A stretch of DNA of 5,398 nt from an uncultured Hyphomonadaceae bacterium (GCA_937873805.1 CALMWO010000369.1:1-5398), one strand, 5' to 3'; shown: positions 1 to 5,398, counted from the first letter of the stretch. Numbers and translations: made by a program. Notes: generated by a model not told the origin, from the letters alone.

Positions 1-1371
1 TCATGCGTCGCCCCGGACCACGTCGGCGCCAAGTGTGGCCATGTGGTCGAAGAATTCCGGGTACGATGTCGCGATCATCGCAATGTCGTCGACCGAAACC
101 ACGTCTTTCGCGGCGGACCCCATCACGAGGGCCGACATCGCGATCCGGTGGTCGTGGCGCGTTTCAACCGTGCCGCCGCCGCGAACACCTTTTACGCCAA
201 GGCCTGTCACGATGAAGCCATCGGGCAGTTCTTCCACCTCGACACCGTTCACGGACAACATTCCGCAGATCGCCTTGATGCGGTCGCTTTCCTTCACGCG
301 CAGTTCTGCCGCGCCCGTGACTTTCGTCTTGCCGTCAGCAAACGCCGCCAGCACAGCAAAAATCGGCAGCTCGTCGATCATCGACGGCACCAGCGCCGGA
401 TCGAGTGACACGCCGCGCAGCTGTGAAGGCGATGCGATTACACGCACCGTATCCTCGCCTGTCGCCTGCCCGTCTTCTTCCGTGCGCAGATCTGCGCCCA
501 TGGCTTTCGCCGCATCGATGAAGCCGGTGCGTGTGCGATTGTCGAGCATGCCGGTCACGCTGGCCCCGCCTTCGCCGGCGATCAGCGCCATCGCCAGCGC
601 GAACGCCGCCGATGACGGGTCGCCCGCAACGTCGGCCTTGAGCGCTTTCAACATCTGCCCGCCACGAACAGACACGATCGGTCCGCCGGCGCCGCGTTCC
701 TCAACACCGACCTCCACGCCGAAGGCCCGTAGCATCCGTTCGGTATGATCTCGCGTGGCTTCTTTCTCTTCGACGATGGTCACGCCTTCGGCGCGCAAAC
801 CTGCAAGCATGATGGCCGACTTCACCTGCGCCGAAGCTTCGGGCGGCGCATAGCGGATCGCCTTCAGATTGCCGCCACGGATCAGGGCGGGCAGCCTTCC
901 GCCCGGCGCGGTCTCCGCCCCGACGCCCATTTCGCGCAGCGGCTTCAGCACGCGCTCCATGGGTCGAGACGACAACGAGGCGTCGCCTACAAACCGCGCG
1001 CTGACATCATGCCCGCCGACGAGACCCATCATAAGACGTGCGCCGGTTCCCGAATTGCCGAAATCGAGATCGCGCTGCGGGCTGGAGAACCCTTTCGCCC
1101 CCACGCCTGCAATCGTCCACGCGCCTGGCCCGGTACGCTCGACGCCCGCGCCCAGCGCCTTCACGGCCTTCGCGGTGTTGAGAACGTCCTCGCCTTCCAG
1201 GAGGCCCGTGACGGTCGATTCGCCGGTCGCCACGGCCGCCATCATGACCGCACGATGCGAGCAGGATTTGTCGCCGGGCGCGCGAACCGATCCGGCGATC
1301 CGGCTGACAGGTCTGGAGATCGCGCGCATGGGTCTTCTAAGCGCCTTTATCGGGCCTGTGGAAAGCCTCAT
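1..1371 (-). CDS. aroA: 3-phosphoshikimate 1-carboxyvinyltransferase (EPSP synthase), class II
   Basis: This cytoplasmic enzyme joins shikimate-3-phosphate and phosphoenolpyruvate to give EPSP, the sixth step of the shikimate pathway to aromatic amino acids. Residue numbers below count from a GTG at 1380 (459 aa). Visible motifs are PGDKSCSHR (35-43), LDFGNSGTGAR (105-115), SAQVK (183-187), RDHTE (210-214), GDPSS (253-257), NRTR (281-284), PSMIDE with the catalytic-type Asp (332-337), LRVKESDR (360-367) and the C-terminal HDHRIAM (409-415). SAQxK, RxHxE, GDxS and NxTR together are the class II (CP4-like) signature. The start is uncertain: GTG 1380, ATG 1371 and ATG 1329 are all in frame and none has a strong ribosome binding site. 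I prefer the ATG at 1371 (456 aa); the ATG at 1329 gives 442 aa, closer to the family's usual length. A weak promoter candidate on the minus strand is TTGCCA (1429-1424) and TAAAGC (1407-1402) with 16 nt between. The stop codon is at the window edge; in many alphaproteobacteria cmk and rpsA follow, which cannot be seen here. Confidence 0.97.
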   Translation of the reverse strand: MRLSTGPIKALRRPMRAISRPVSRIAGSVRAPGDKSCSHRAVMMAAVATGESTVTGLLEGEDVLNTAKAVKALGAGVERTGPGAWTIAGVGAKGFSSPQRDLDFGNSGTGARLMMGLVGGHDVSARFVGDASLSSRPMERVLKPLREMGVGAETAPGGRLPALIRGGNLKAIRYAPPEASAQVKSAIMLAGLRAEGVTIVEEKEATRDHTERMLRAFGVEVGVEERGAGGPIVSVRGGQMLKALKADVAGDPSSAAFALAMALIAGEGGASVTGMLDNRTRTGFIDAAKAMGADLRTEEDGQATGEDTVRVIASPSQLRGVSLDPALVPSMIDELPIFAVLAAFADGKTKVTGAAELRVKESDRIKAICGMLSVNGVEVEELPDGFIVTGLGVKGVRGGGTVETRHDHRIAMSALVMGSAAKDVVSVDDIAMIATSYPEFFDHMATLGADVVRGDA

Positions 1372-1452
1372 CGAAGCCACTGGACTTCGAGAAACATGGG
1401 CGCTTTACAGGTTCGCACAGACATGGCAAGCGCCCGACCCAAGCATGGGGAA

Positions 1453-1977
1453 ATGACCTTGGCTAATACTGACCTCGGCGAAAAGCACATCTGCCCGGAA
1501 TGCGGGTCCAGATTCTATGACCTCGGGAAGAGCCCGCCGGTCTGTCCAAAGTGCAAGACCGTCCTTGAAGTGACTGCCGAACCGGCCAAGCCGAAGAAGG
1601 CTGCCGCATCCGCGAAACCGAAGTCCGCTCCGGCCAAGAAGGCCGCGGCTCCCGTCGATGATGACGAGGATGAGGACGAAGACGACGAGGATGAAGACGA
1701 CGAAGACGATGATGAGGACGAAGACGACGAAGAGGACGATATCGACCTCGAAGACGACGACGATGTTCTCGAAACCGAGGAAGAGGAAGAAGAAGGCGTC
1801 GTTGCTCCCGTGAAGACGAAGAGCAAGGCTGGCTTCTCCGGCGGCGATGACGACGATGTCGACGACGACCTCGAGGATGACGATGAAGACGAGGACGACG
1901 ATCTGACCGTCATCGACGAGGACGACGACTTCTCGGACGACGAGGAAGAAGGCCCCGCGGAAGAAGAAGAGACCTGA
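1453..1977 (+). CDS. TIGR02300-family (FYDLN acid domain) protein: zinc ribbon with long acidic tail
   Basis: The protein has 174 aa if it starts at ATG 1453. Residues 12-34 form a probable zinc ribbon: CPEC (14-17), the family hallmark FYDL (21-24) and CPKC (31-34). A basic Lys/Ala/Pro linker follows (about 43-68). The remainder, 69-174, is extremely acidic: 72 of 106 residues are Asp or Glu, including an unbroken run of 28 (69-96). The acidic stretch is broken once by a short basic/hydrophobic patch with KTKSKAGFSGG (121-131). There is no signal peptide or membrane segment, so it is probably cytoplasmic. The family is recognised in alphaproteobacteria but I know of no settled function; binding to basic proteins or nucleic-acid machinery is only a guess. 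The gene diverges from aroA. The start is arguable: GGGGA (1447-1451) sits too close to ATG 1453 but is well placed for TTG 1459, which would give the family-like N-terminus MANTDLG. An in-frame ATG at 1423 is a less likely alternative. Confidence 0.93.
   Translation: MTLANTDLGEKHICPECGSRFYDLGKSPPVCPKCKTVLEVTAEPAKPKKAAASAKPKSAPAKKAAAPVDDDEDEDEDDEDEDDEDDDEDEDDEEDDIDLEDDDDVLETEEEEEEGVVAPVKTKSKAGFSGGDDDDVDDDLEDDDEDEDDDLTVIDEDDDFSDDEEEGPAEEEET
1657..1740 (+). repeat. GAN-codon low-complexity tract with 20-nt direct repeat
   Basis: Twenty-eight consecutive codons are all GAT, GAC, GAA or GAG, giving a strict three-base periodicity and an unbroken Asp/Glu run. Within it, the 20 bases at 1669-1688 recur exactly at 1711-1730, a shift of 42 nt (14 codons). 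The mixed use of all four GAN codons argues that the acidic character is kept by selection on the protein. The exact copy suggests a past in-frame slippage or duplication. A second, more interrupted GAN tract lies at about 1846-1902. Confidence 0.9.
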
Positions 1978-2003
1978 CCGCGGCTGCAGGCCTTGCTCGC
2001 AGC

Positions 2004-2062
2004 AGAAAACCGAAACGGCCCGCGATCATCTCGCGGGCCGTTTTCGTTTCAGGCGGTTTTCT
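2004..2062. terminator. Nested inverted repeat, probable bidirectional intrinsic terminator
   Basis: A perfect 13-bp GC-rich stem (2013-2025 with 2031-2043, 5-nt loop TCATC) is followed on the plus strand by TTTT. Around it lies a second inverted repeat, AGAAAACCG (2004-2012) with CGGTTTTCT (2054-2062), which ends in a T-rich stretch (2057-2066) on the plus strand. Read on the minus strand, the inner stem is followed by TTTCGGTTTTC. It lies just after the stop of the zinc-ribbon gene and downstream of the convergent tRNA-Ala, so it can end both transcripts. Confidence 0.82.
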
Positions 2063-2079
2063 TTTCAGATCAGGGAAGG

Positions 2080-2157
<78 letters not shown>

Positions 2158-2215
2158 ACTTTCCGTGGACCGGGCACGAGCCTTGGAAGGCCAGCCCCGA
2201 TTTGGGAGCGCGTTG

Positions 2216-2242
2216 CTTATACTGCGGCTCCGCGCTGATCAA
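2216..2242 (-). promoter_or_regulatory. Candidate promoter for tRNA-Ala
   Basis: On the minus strand TTGATC (2242-2237) and TATAAG (2221-2216) are separated by 15 bp, resembling a vegetative -35/-10 pair with a short spacer. It would give a 5' leader of roughly 50 nt before the tRNA, to be removed by RNase P. No better -10 lies closer to the gene. The TATA core also reads as TATACT on the plus strand (2218-2223), a possible -10 for the divergent hydrolase, but no matching -35 is visible there. The call rests on consensus resemblance alone. Confidence 0.35.
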
Positions 2243-2253
2243 GCGGGGAAAAC

Positions 2254-2258
2254 AAGGA
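2254..2258 (+). promoter_or_regulatory. Ribosome binding site of the alpha/beta hydrolase
   Basis: AAGGA lies 6 nt before the ATG at 2265. This spacing is ideal and fixes the start of the hydrolase. Confidence 0.8.
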
Positions 2259-2264
2259 TAGCGA

Positions 2265-2963
2265 ATGGCTGAAATCCTGACCTTTTTGCCCGGAACAATG
2301 TGCGATCAGCGGGTTTGGCGGCCGGTCCGGCAAAGGCTGGAACCCCGGTTTTCCACTGATTACATAGCGATCGAATCTGAAGTGACGCGCCAAGGCATGC
2401 TTGGGCTGATCCATTCAGCCGCCTCCGTGGGCGACCCGCTTCATCTCGTCGCGTTCTCGATGGGCGGCTATCTGGCGCTGGAATACGCGCTCGACAACCC
2501 GGGCCGGGTGGCTTCCCTTGTCACCGTCGCCTCCTCAGCCTTCGGGCTGACCGAGGAAGAAGCTGTTGAACGGGTGCGGGCGCTCGATCTGCTGGCAAAG
2601 CATGACTACCGGGGCATTCCGCCGGCCCGGATCAACCAGTTCGTCCACCCCTCGCATCAGTCCGACCCCGACGTGGTCGATGTGATACGGGCCATGGACC
2701 GGGATCTGGGCAAGCCGGTGCTGGTCGCCCAGCTGAAGGAAACCAGCACGCGGGTCTCGCTTGCCCCGCGCCTGCCCGAACTGGATATCCCCCTGCTGCT
2801 GATCGGGGCGGACAGCGACCCCTTTGTACCCTTCACCGCAATCGAGCGAATGGCAAAGCTGATTCCCAGCGCAACAGCGATAAAGGCGCGGAACGCCGGA
2901 CACATGATCCCGCTGGAACAGCCAGTCTGGCTGGCCGCCCGCATTGCGGAATTTCAGGGTTGA
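2265..2963 (+). CDS. Alpha/beta-fold hydrolase
   Basis: The 232-aa protein has the size and layout of a minimal alpha/beta hydrolase. Near the N-terminus, FLPGTMCDQRVW (7-18) is the strand and oxyanion-loop region seen as LPG-hCD-hW in one branch of these enzymes. The nucleophile elbow is AFSMGG (63-68) with Ser65; the first position of the usual GxSxG is Ala. A cap region rich in Glu/Arg follows (about 95-165). The acid is probably Asp185 in GADSDPFVP (181-189), and the base is His213 in AGHMIPLEQP (211-220). The triad is therefore complete and the enzyme is probably active on an ester, thioester or similar bond, but the substrate cannot be read from sequence. There is no signal peptide, so it is likely cytoplasmic. 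The start is supported by AAGGA at 2254-2258. It diverges from tRNA-Ala and meets ptsN tail-to-tail with 3 bp between stops; nothing nearby ties it to a pathway. Confidence 0.94.
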   Translation: MAEILTFLPGTMCDQRVWRPVRQRLEPRFSTDYIAIESEVTRQGMLGLIHSAASVGDPLHLVAFSMGGYLALEYALDNPGRVASLVTVASSAFGLTEEEAVERVRALDLLAKHDYRGIPPARINQFVHPSHQSDPDVVDVIRAMDRDLGKPVLVAQLKETSTRVSLAPRLPELDIPLLLIGADSDPFVPFTAIERMAKLIPSATAIKARNAGHMIPLEQPVWLAARIAEFQG

Positions 2964-2966
2964 AGA

Positions 2967-3449
2967 TCAGGCCGCATTGATCGTCCGGTCGGGCGACAGG
3001 ATCGCCAGCACGGCATCCTCGGTCTGCGCCTGACGAAGGGCGGACCGGATGCGCTCCTGCCGGAAAACGCGCGCCGCACGCGCCAGCGCCCGCAGGTGAT
3101 CCGCGCCAGCGTCCGTAGGCGCAAGCAGCATGAAGATCAGATCGGCAGGCCGTTCATCGATCGCCTCGAAATCCGCCGCATCGATCAGCCGGGCAAAACC
3201 GCCCACTGGTCGCGATAGCGTCTCAATGCGCGCATGAGGGATCGCGACGCCTTCGCCCACACCCGTGGACCCCAGGCGCTCGCGCTCCTGTACAGCCTCG
3301 TGAACCTCACGGGCGCTCAGGCCCAGCGCTTTGGCCATGACGCCAGACATCTCGGCCAGCACCTGCTTGCGGCCCTTCCAGCGCGCACGGGCGACAACAG
3401 CGGTGGGGAGAAGGAGATCGCCAAGGCTCGTGATGACGTGACCGTTCAT
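2967..3449 (-). CDS. ptsN: PTS IIA-like nitrogen-regulatory protein (EIIA-Ntr)
   Basis: This is the terminal phosphoacceptor of the nitrogen phosphotransferase chain (PtsP-NPr-PtsN). It transports no sugar; in its family it signals through phosphorylation state to targets such as potassium transporters and sensor kinases. The protein (160 aa from ATG 3449) is a single PTS EIIA type-2 domain. The active-site motif LGSTGVGEGVAIPHAR occupies 59-74, with phosphorylatable His72, followed by the typical DLIFMLLAP strand (about 103-111) and a helix with DHLRALARAARVFR. A TTG at 3455 is in frame, but the ATG at 3449 is preferred because GGTGGGG lies 7 nt before it and family members begin close to here. 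It is third in the rpoN-hpf-ptsN cluster, 168 nt after hpf. A short upstream ORF overlaps this start by ATGA. There is no visible terminator before the convergent hydrolase. Confidence 0.96.
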   Translation of the reverse strand: MNGHVITSLGDLLLPTAVVARARWKGRKQVLAEMSGVMAKALGLSAREVHEAVQERERLGSTGVGEGVAIPHARIETLSRPVGGFARLIDAADFEAIDERPADLIFMLLAPTDAGADHLRALARAARVFRQERIRSALRQAQTEDAVLAILSPDRTINAA

Positions 3450-3617
3450 CCGCAAACCCCACCAGGCCGACCAAAACTGACTGTCATAACTCTACACGTC
3501 CCTCCCGATGGGACGCCCCGATGCCCGTTAAACATGTCCATAGCGCAATAACTCGCAAGTGCGCCAACTGGTGTGTGTCCCAGTGAAAAACATCTGCAAA
3601 TTTTCAGCCGCGCCTTA
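3450..3617 (-). other. hpf-ptsN intergenic region
   Basis: This 168-nt gap is long for genes that are often co-transcribed. On the minus strand it contains a possible 29-codon ORF (3535-3446) that ends inside the ptsN start. It also has a direct repeat of CCCGATG on the plus strand (3504-3510 and 3517-3523), and a weak 5-bp stem ACTGG/CCAGT (3567-3571 with 3580-3584) that lacks a T tract in the direction of transcription. I see no convincing promoter or terminator. hpf ends with tandem stops (TGA then TAA). Confidence 0.4.
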
Positions 3618-4229
3618 TCAGCCGTCCTTGCCGGGGTCTACCCAGCCGACATTACCGTCGTGACGGCGATAGACCATGTTCAGGCGCCCGTGAGCCGCAT
3701 TGCGGAACAGGACTGCCGGAGATTCCACCAGCTCAAGCTGCATGACCGCCATGGAAACGGTCATCGTGCGGATTTTCGTGTCAGATTCCGCGACGATGGC
3801 CGGGGCATCCCCAGCCGCGCCGGCAAGGCCCGATTCGGCGCCGGCATCCTCGTCAGGCTCGTTGGTCTCGTCGCGCGGCAGAATGATCCGCTCCGCGGCG
3901 ATCTCGGACAGCACGCCATTGCCATTGGGCGCCGCGCGGTGATCGCGGAGGCGGTTCTTGTAGCGCCGGACGCGTTTCTCGATCTTGTCGAGCGCCATCT
4001 CGAAGGCTTGGTAGCCATCGTCGCCCTCACCGTGCGCCTGCAGCGTCACGCCCGATGGAAGATGGATCGAACAATCGCAGTAGAACGCCCAGCCAGGCTT
4101 CGACACGGTGACAAAGGCCTCGCCCGTGCGATTGAAGTATTTGGATACACGGTTCTCCAAACCGAACGCTATTCGTTCCTGAAGCGCTGCGCCGACTTCG
4201 ATTTTCTTGCCTGCGATCTGGACTTGCAA
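3618..4229 (-). CDS. hpf: Ribosome hibernation-promoting factor, long form
   Basis: The 203-aa protein binds the 30S decoding region in starved cells and, in its long form, pairs 70S ribosomes into inactive 100S dimers. The N-terminal S30AE domain spans about 1-100 and includes HLPSGVTLQAHGEGDDGYQA (56-75) and the basic helix KIEKRVRRYKNRLRDHR (82-98). A flexible, acidic and Ala/Gly-rich linker covers about 115-150. The C-terminal dimerisation domain (about 152-199) carries AVMQLELVESPAVLFRNAAH and LNMVYRRHDGNVGWVDP. The start codon is TTG at 4229, chosen because GAAGGAG (4243-4237) lies 7 nt upstream and no better start is near. It sits between rpoN and ptsN, 113 nt after the rpoN stop. A TTGACC (4322-4317) upstream resembles a -35 box, but no good -10 is spaced from it, so separate transcription is possible yet unproven. 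Confidence 0.97.
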   Translation of the reverse strand: MQVQIAGKKIEVGAALQERIAFGLENRVSKYFNRTGEAFVTVSKPGWAFYCDCSIHLPSGVTLQAHGEGDDGYQAFEMALDKIEKRVRRYKNRLRDHRAAPNGNGVLSEIAAERIILPRDETNEPDEDAGAESGLAGAAGDAPAIVAESDTKIRTMTVSMAVMQLELVESPAVLFRNAAHGRLNMVYRRHDGNVGWVDPGKDG

Positions 4230-4236
4230 CAGGAGG

Positions 4237-4243
4237 CTCCTTC
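4237..4243 (-). promoter_or_regulatory. hpf ribosome binding site, followed by a CCTCCT element
   Basis: On the minus strand the order is GAAGGAG, then CCTCCTG, then the TTG start. The Shine-Dalgarno sequence is strong and correctly spaced, and it decides the TTG start. The spacer contains CCTCCT (4236-4231), the same sequence as the anti-Shine-Dalgarno core of 16S rRNA and complementary to the preceding AGGAG, so the site could be partly self-pairing. Confidence 0.75.
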
Positions 4244-4342
4244 TCTAAACCCGCACGACTTGCGCGCAGGCTACACCCAACCTCTCCTATGTAAGTCTGT
4301 GTTCACCGGACACGAAGGTCAACGGCAAGAAACGTGAACAGC

Positions 4343-5398
4343 TCAGCCGCCCGTTGCGAATATGCGTCGGCGTTCCACGGATGAGGGAATTCGGAGTGAC
4401 TCGCGATACTTGGCGACCGTGCGGCGCGCGATATCGATGCCAAAGGCGCGTAGCCGTTCGACGATCTGATCGTCGGACAGGATGCCCTCCTTGCTCTCCG
4501 CGTCAATCATTTCCTTGATGCGGTGCCGCACAGCTTCCGCTGAATGCGATTCACCGCCTTGCACGGACGGGATCGAGGCCGAGAAGAAGTATTTCAGCTC
4601 AAACACGCCGCGCGGCGTCGAGACATATTTGTTCGATGTAACACGGCTTACGGTCGACTCGTGCATCTCGACAGCATCAGCGACCGTCTTGAGATTGAGC
4701 GGACGCAGCGCACGCACGCCAGACACGAAGAACCCGTCCTGCTGGCGCACGATCTCCGAGGACACTTTCAGAATGGTGCGCGCGCGCTGGTCGAGGGACT
4801 TGATCAGCCAGTTCGCATTCGCCTGGCATTCCGAAATGAAGGCCTTTTCCTCGTCCGTCTTCGAAAGACCCGAGACTTCCGCGTAATATGTGCGATCGAG
4901 AAGCACGCGCGGCAGCGTATCCGCGTTGAGTTCAACCGCGTATGTGCCGTTCGGCATTTCGCGTACAAACACGTCAGGCGTGATCGCAGGCGCGGCATCG
5001 CCGGCAAACGCTGCGCCCGGGCGCGGCGTCAGCGTACGCAGCTCGGCCAGCATGTCGATCACGTCTTCCTGATCGACGCCGCAGATTTCCGCGAGGCGTT
5101 TGAAATCACGACGAGCCGCGATCTCGAGATTTTCCATCAGCTTCTGCATCACAGGATCGAAGCGATCGCGCTCGATCAACTGCAGCGACAGGCATTCCTG
5201 AATGTTGCGCGCCATGACGCCCGTGGGCTCGAAGCCCTGGCAGGTCTGCAACACAGCTTCGACATCCTCGAACTCGACGCCGAGGGCGCTGGCGATCTCG
5301 TGCAGGTCACCGCGCATGAAGCCTGCTTCGTCGGTCTCTTCGATCAGACGCGCCGCTATCAGGCGGTCCGCATCGATCAGGCCAGCAATCTGCAGCTG
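4343..5398 (-). CDS. rpoN: RNA polymerase sigma-54 factor (5' end outside window)
   Basis: Sigma-54 directs core RNA polymerase to -24/-12 promoters, which need an ATP-driven enhancer-binding activator; typical targets are nitrogen assimilation, flagella and other specialised genes. The window holds the last 351 residues. The frame is open to the window edge, so the apparent first ATG at 5317 is internal and the Gln-rich activator-interaction region I lies outside. Visible parts, in window numbering, are the core-binding domain with DRLIAARLIEETDEAGF (11-27) and GFEPTGVMARNIQECLSLQL (55-74), and a helix-turn-helix with LKTVADAVEMHESTVSRVTS (236-255). The following YFFSASIPS and HSAEAVRHRIKEMID precede the diagnostic RpoN box ARRTVAKYRE (324-333; bases 4429-4400), which reads the -24 element. 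No frameshift or missing motif is seen. It heads the conserved rpoN-hpf-ptsN cluster; lptB commonly lies upstream in related genomes but is not in view. Confidence 0.98.
   Translation of the reverse strand, partial: QLQIAGLIDADRLIAARLIEETDEAGFMRGDLHEIASALGVEFEDVEAVLQTCQGFEPTGVMARNIQECLSLQLIERDRFDPVMQKLMENLEIAARRDFKRLAEICGVDQEDVIDMLAELRTLTPRPGAAFAGDAAPAITPDVFVREMPNGTYAVELNADTLPRVLLDRTYYAEVSGLSKTDEEKAFISECQANANWLIKSLDQRARTILKVSSEIVRQQDGFFVSGVRALRPLNLKTVADAVEMHESTVSRVTSNKYVSTPRGVFELKYFFSASIPSVQGGESHSAEAVRHRIKEMIDAESKEGILSDDQIVERLRAFGIDIARRTVAKYRESLRIPSSVERRRIFATGG

Noticed and set aside
35..748. Plus-strand ORFs antisense to aroA (35-748, 43-408, 869-1456)
   Set aside because: They are shadows of the aroA codons with no recognisable domain and no ribosome binding site, while aroA has every family motif.
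745..1452. Upstream extension of the zinc-ribbon reading frame across aroA
   Set aside because: The frame is open only because it lies antisense to GC-rich aroA; the family homology begins near 1453, and an upstream start would add over 230 unrelated residues.
1515..1913. Minus-strand ORF encoding a nearly pure serine protein
   Set aside because: It is the reverse complement of the GAN tract in another frame; the serine run is an artefact of the Asp/Glu codons.
3504..3523. CCCGATG direct repeat in the hpf-ptsN gap as an operator
   Set aside because: Two 7-base copies 13 bp apart can arise by chance in GC-rich DNA, and no promoter is evident next to them.
3567..3584. ACTGG/CCAGT hairpin as a terminator after hpf
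   Set aside because: The stem is only 5 bp with an 8-nt loop, and on the transcribed strand it is not followed by a T tract.
4250..4288. AGGAGAGG on the minus strand followed by an 11-codon TTG ORF upstream of hpf
   Set aside because: The spacing to the TTG is only about 3 nt (counting to AGGAG), the peptide is trivial, and nothing else supports translation.
3573..4337. 254-aa plus-strand ORF antisense to hpf
   Set aside because: The opposite strand encodes a complete long HPF with both domains; the plus-strand product has no recognisable motif.

Overview
The window is ordinary chromosomal core DNA of a GC-rich alphaproteobacterium. The evidence is the rpoN-hpf-ptsN gene order, a class II aroA diverging from a TIGR02300 (FYDLN-type) zinc-ribbon/acidic protein, a tRNA-Ala(GGC), and protein sequences of alphaproteobacterial type. 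A Hyphomonas/Caulobacter-like relative is plausible, but I cannot fix the genus from sequence alone. I see no phage, insertion sequence, CRISPR array, toxin-antitoxin pair or defence system.

Left part (1-2062). aroA (EPSP synthase, shikimate pathway) is complete on the minus strand, with its stop codon at the window edge. About 80 bp away and divergent is a small gene for a four-cysteine zinc-ribbon protein with a basic Lys/Ala/Pro linker and a very long Asp/Glu tail. The tail is encoded by a GAN-codon tract that holds an exact 20-nt direct repeat. This gene ends at a strong nested inverted repeat, which probably also terminates the tRNA gene arriving from the other side.

Middle (2082-2963). 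tRNA-Ala(GGC) on the minus strand and an alpha/beta hydrolase on the plus strand are divergent. They share a 107-bp intergenic region with a TATA element readable on both strands. The hydrolase runs tail-to-tail into ptsN with only 3 bp between the stop codons.

Right part (2967-5398). On the minus strand, in transcription order, lie rpoN (sigma-54, N-terminus outside the window), hpf (long ribosome hibernation factor) and ptsN (EIIA-Ntr of the nitrogen PTS). This conserved cluster links alternative-sigma transcription, ribosome hibernation and nitrogen/carbon/potassium signalling. The gaps inside it (113 and 168 nt) leave room for internal promoters or leader sequences.

Nothing here amounts to a new system. 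The points most worth a second look are the charge-segregated acidic protein and its repeat tract, an anti-Shine-Dalgarno-like CCTCCT between the hpf ribosome binding site and its TTG start, and short upstream ORFs that overlap the likely ATG starts of ptsN and aroA.
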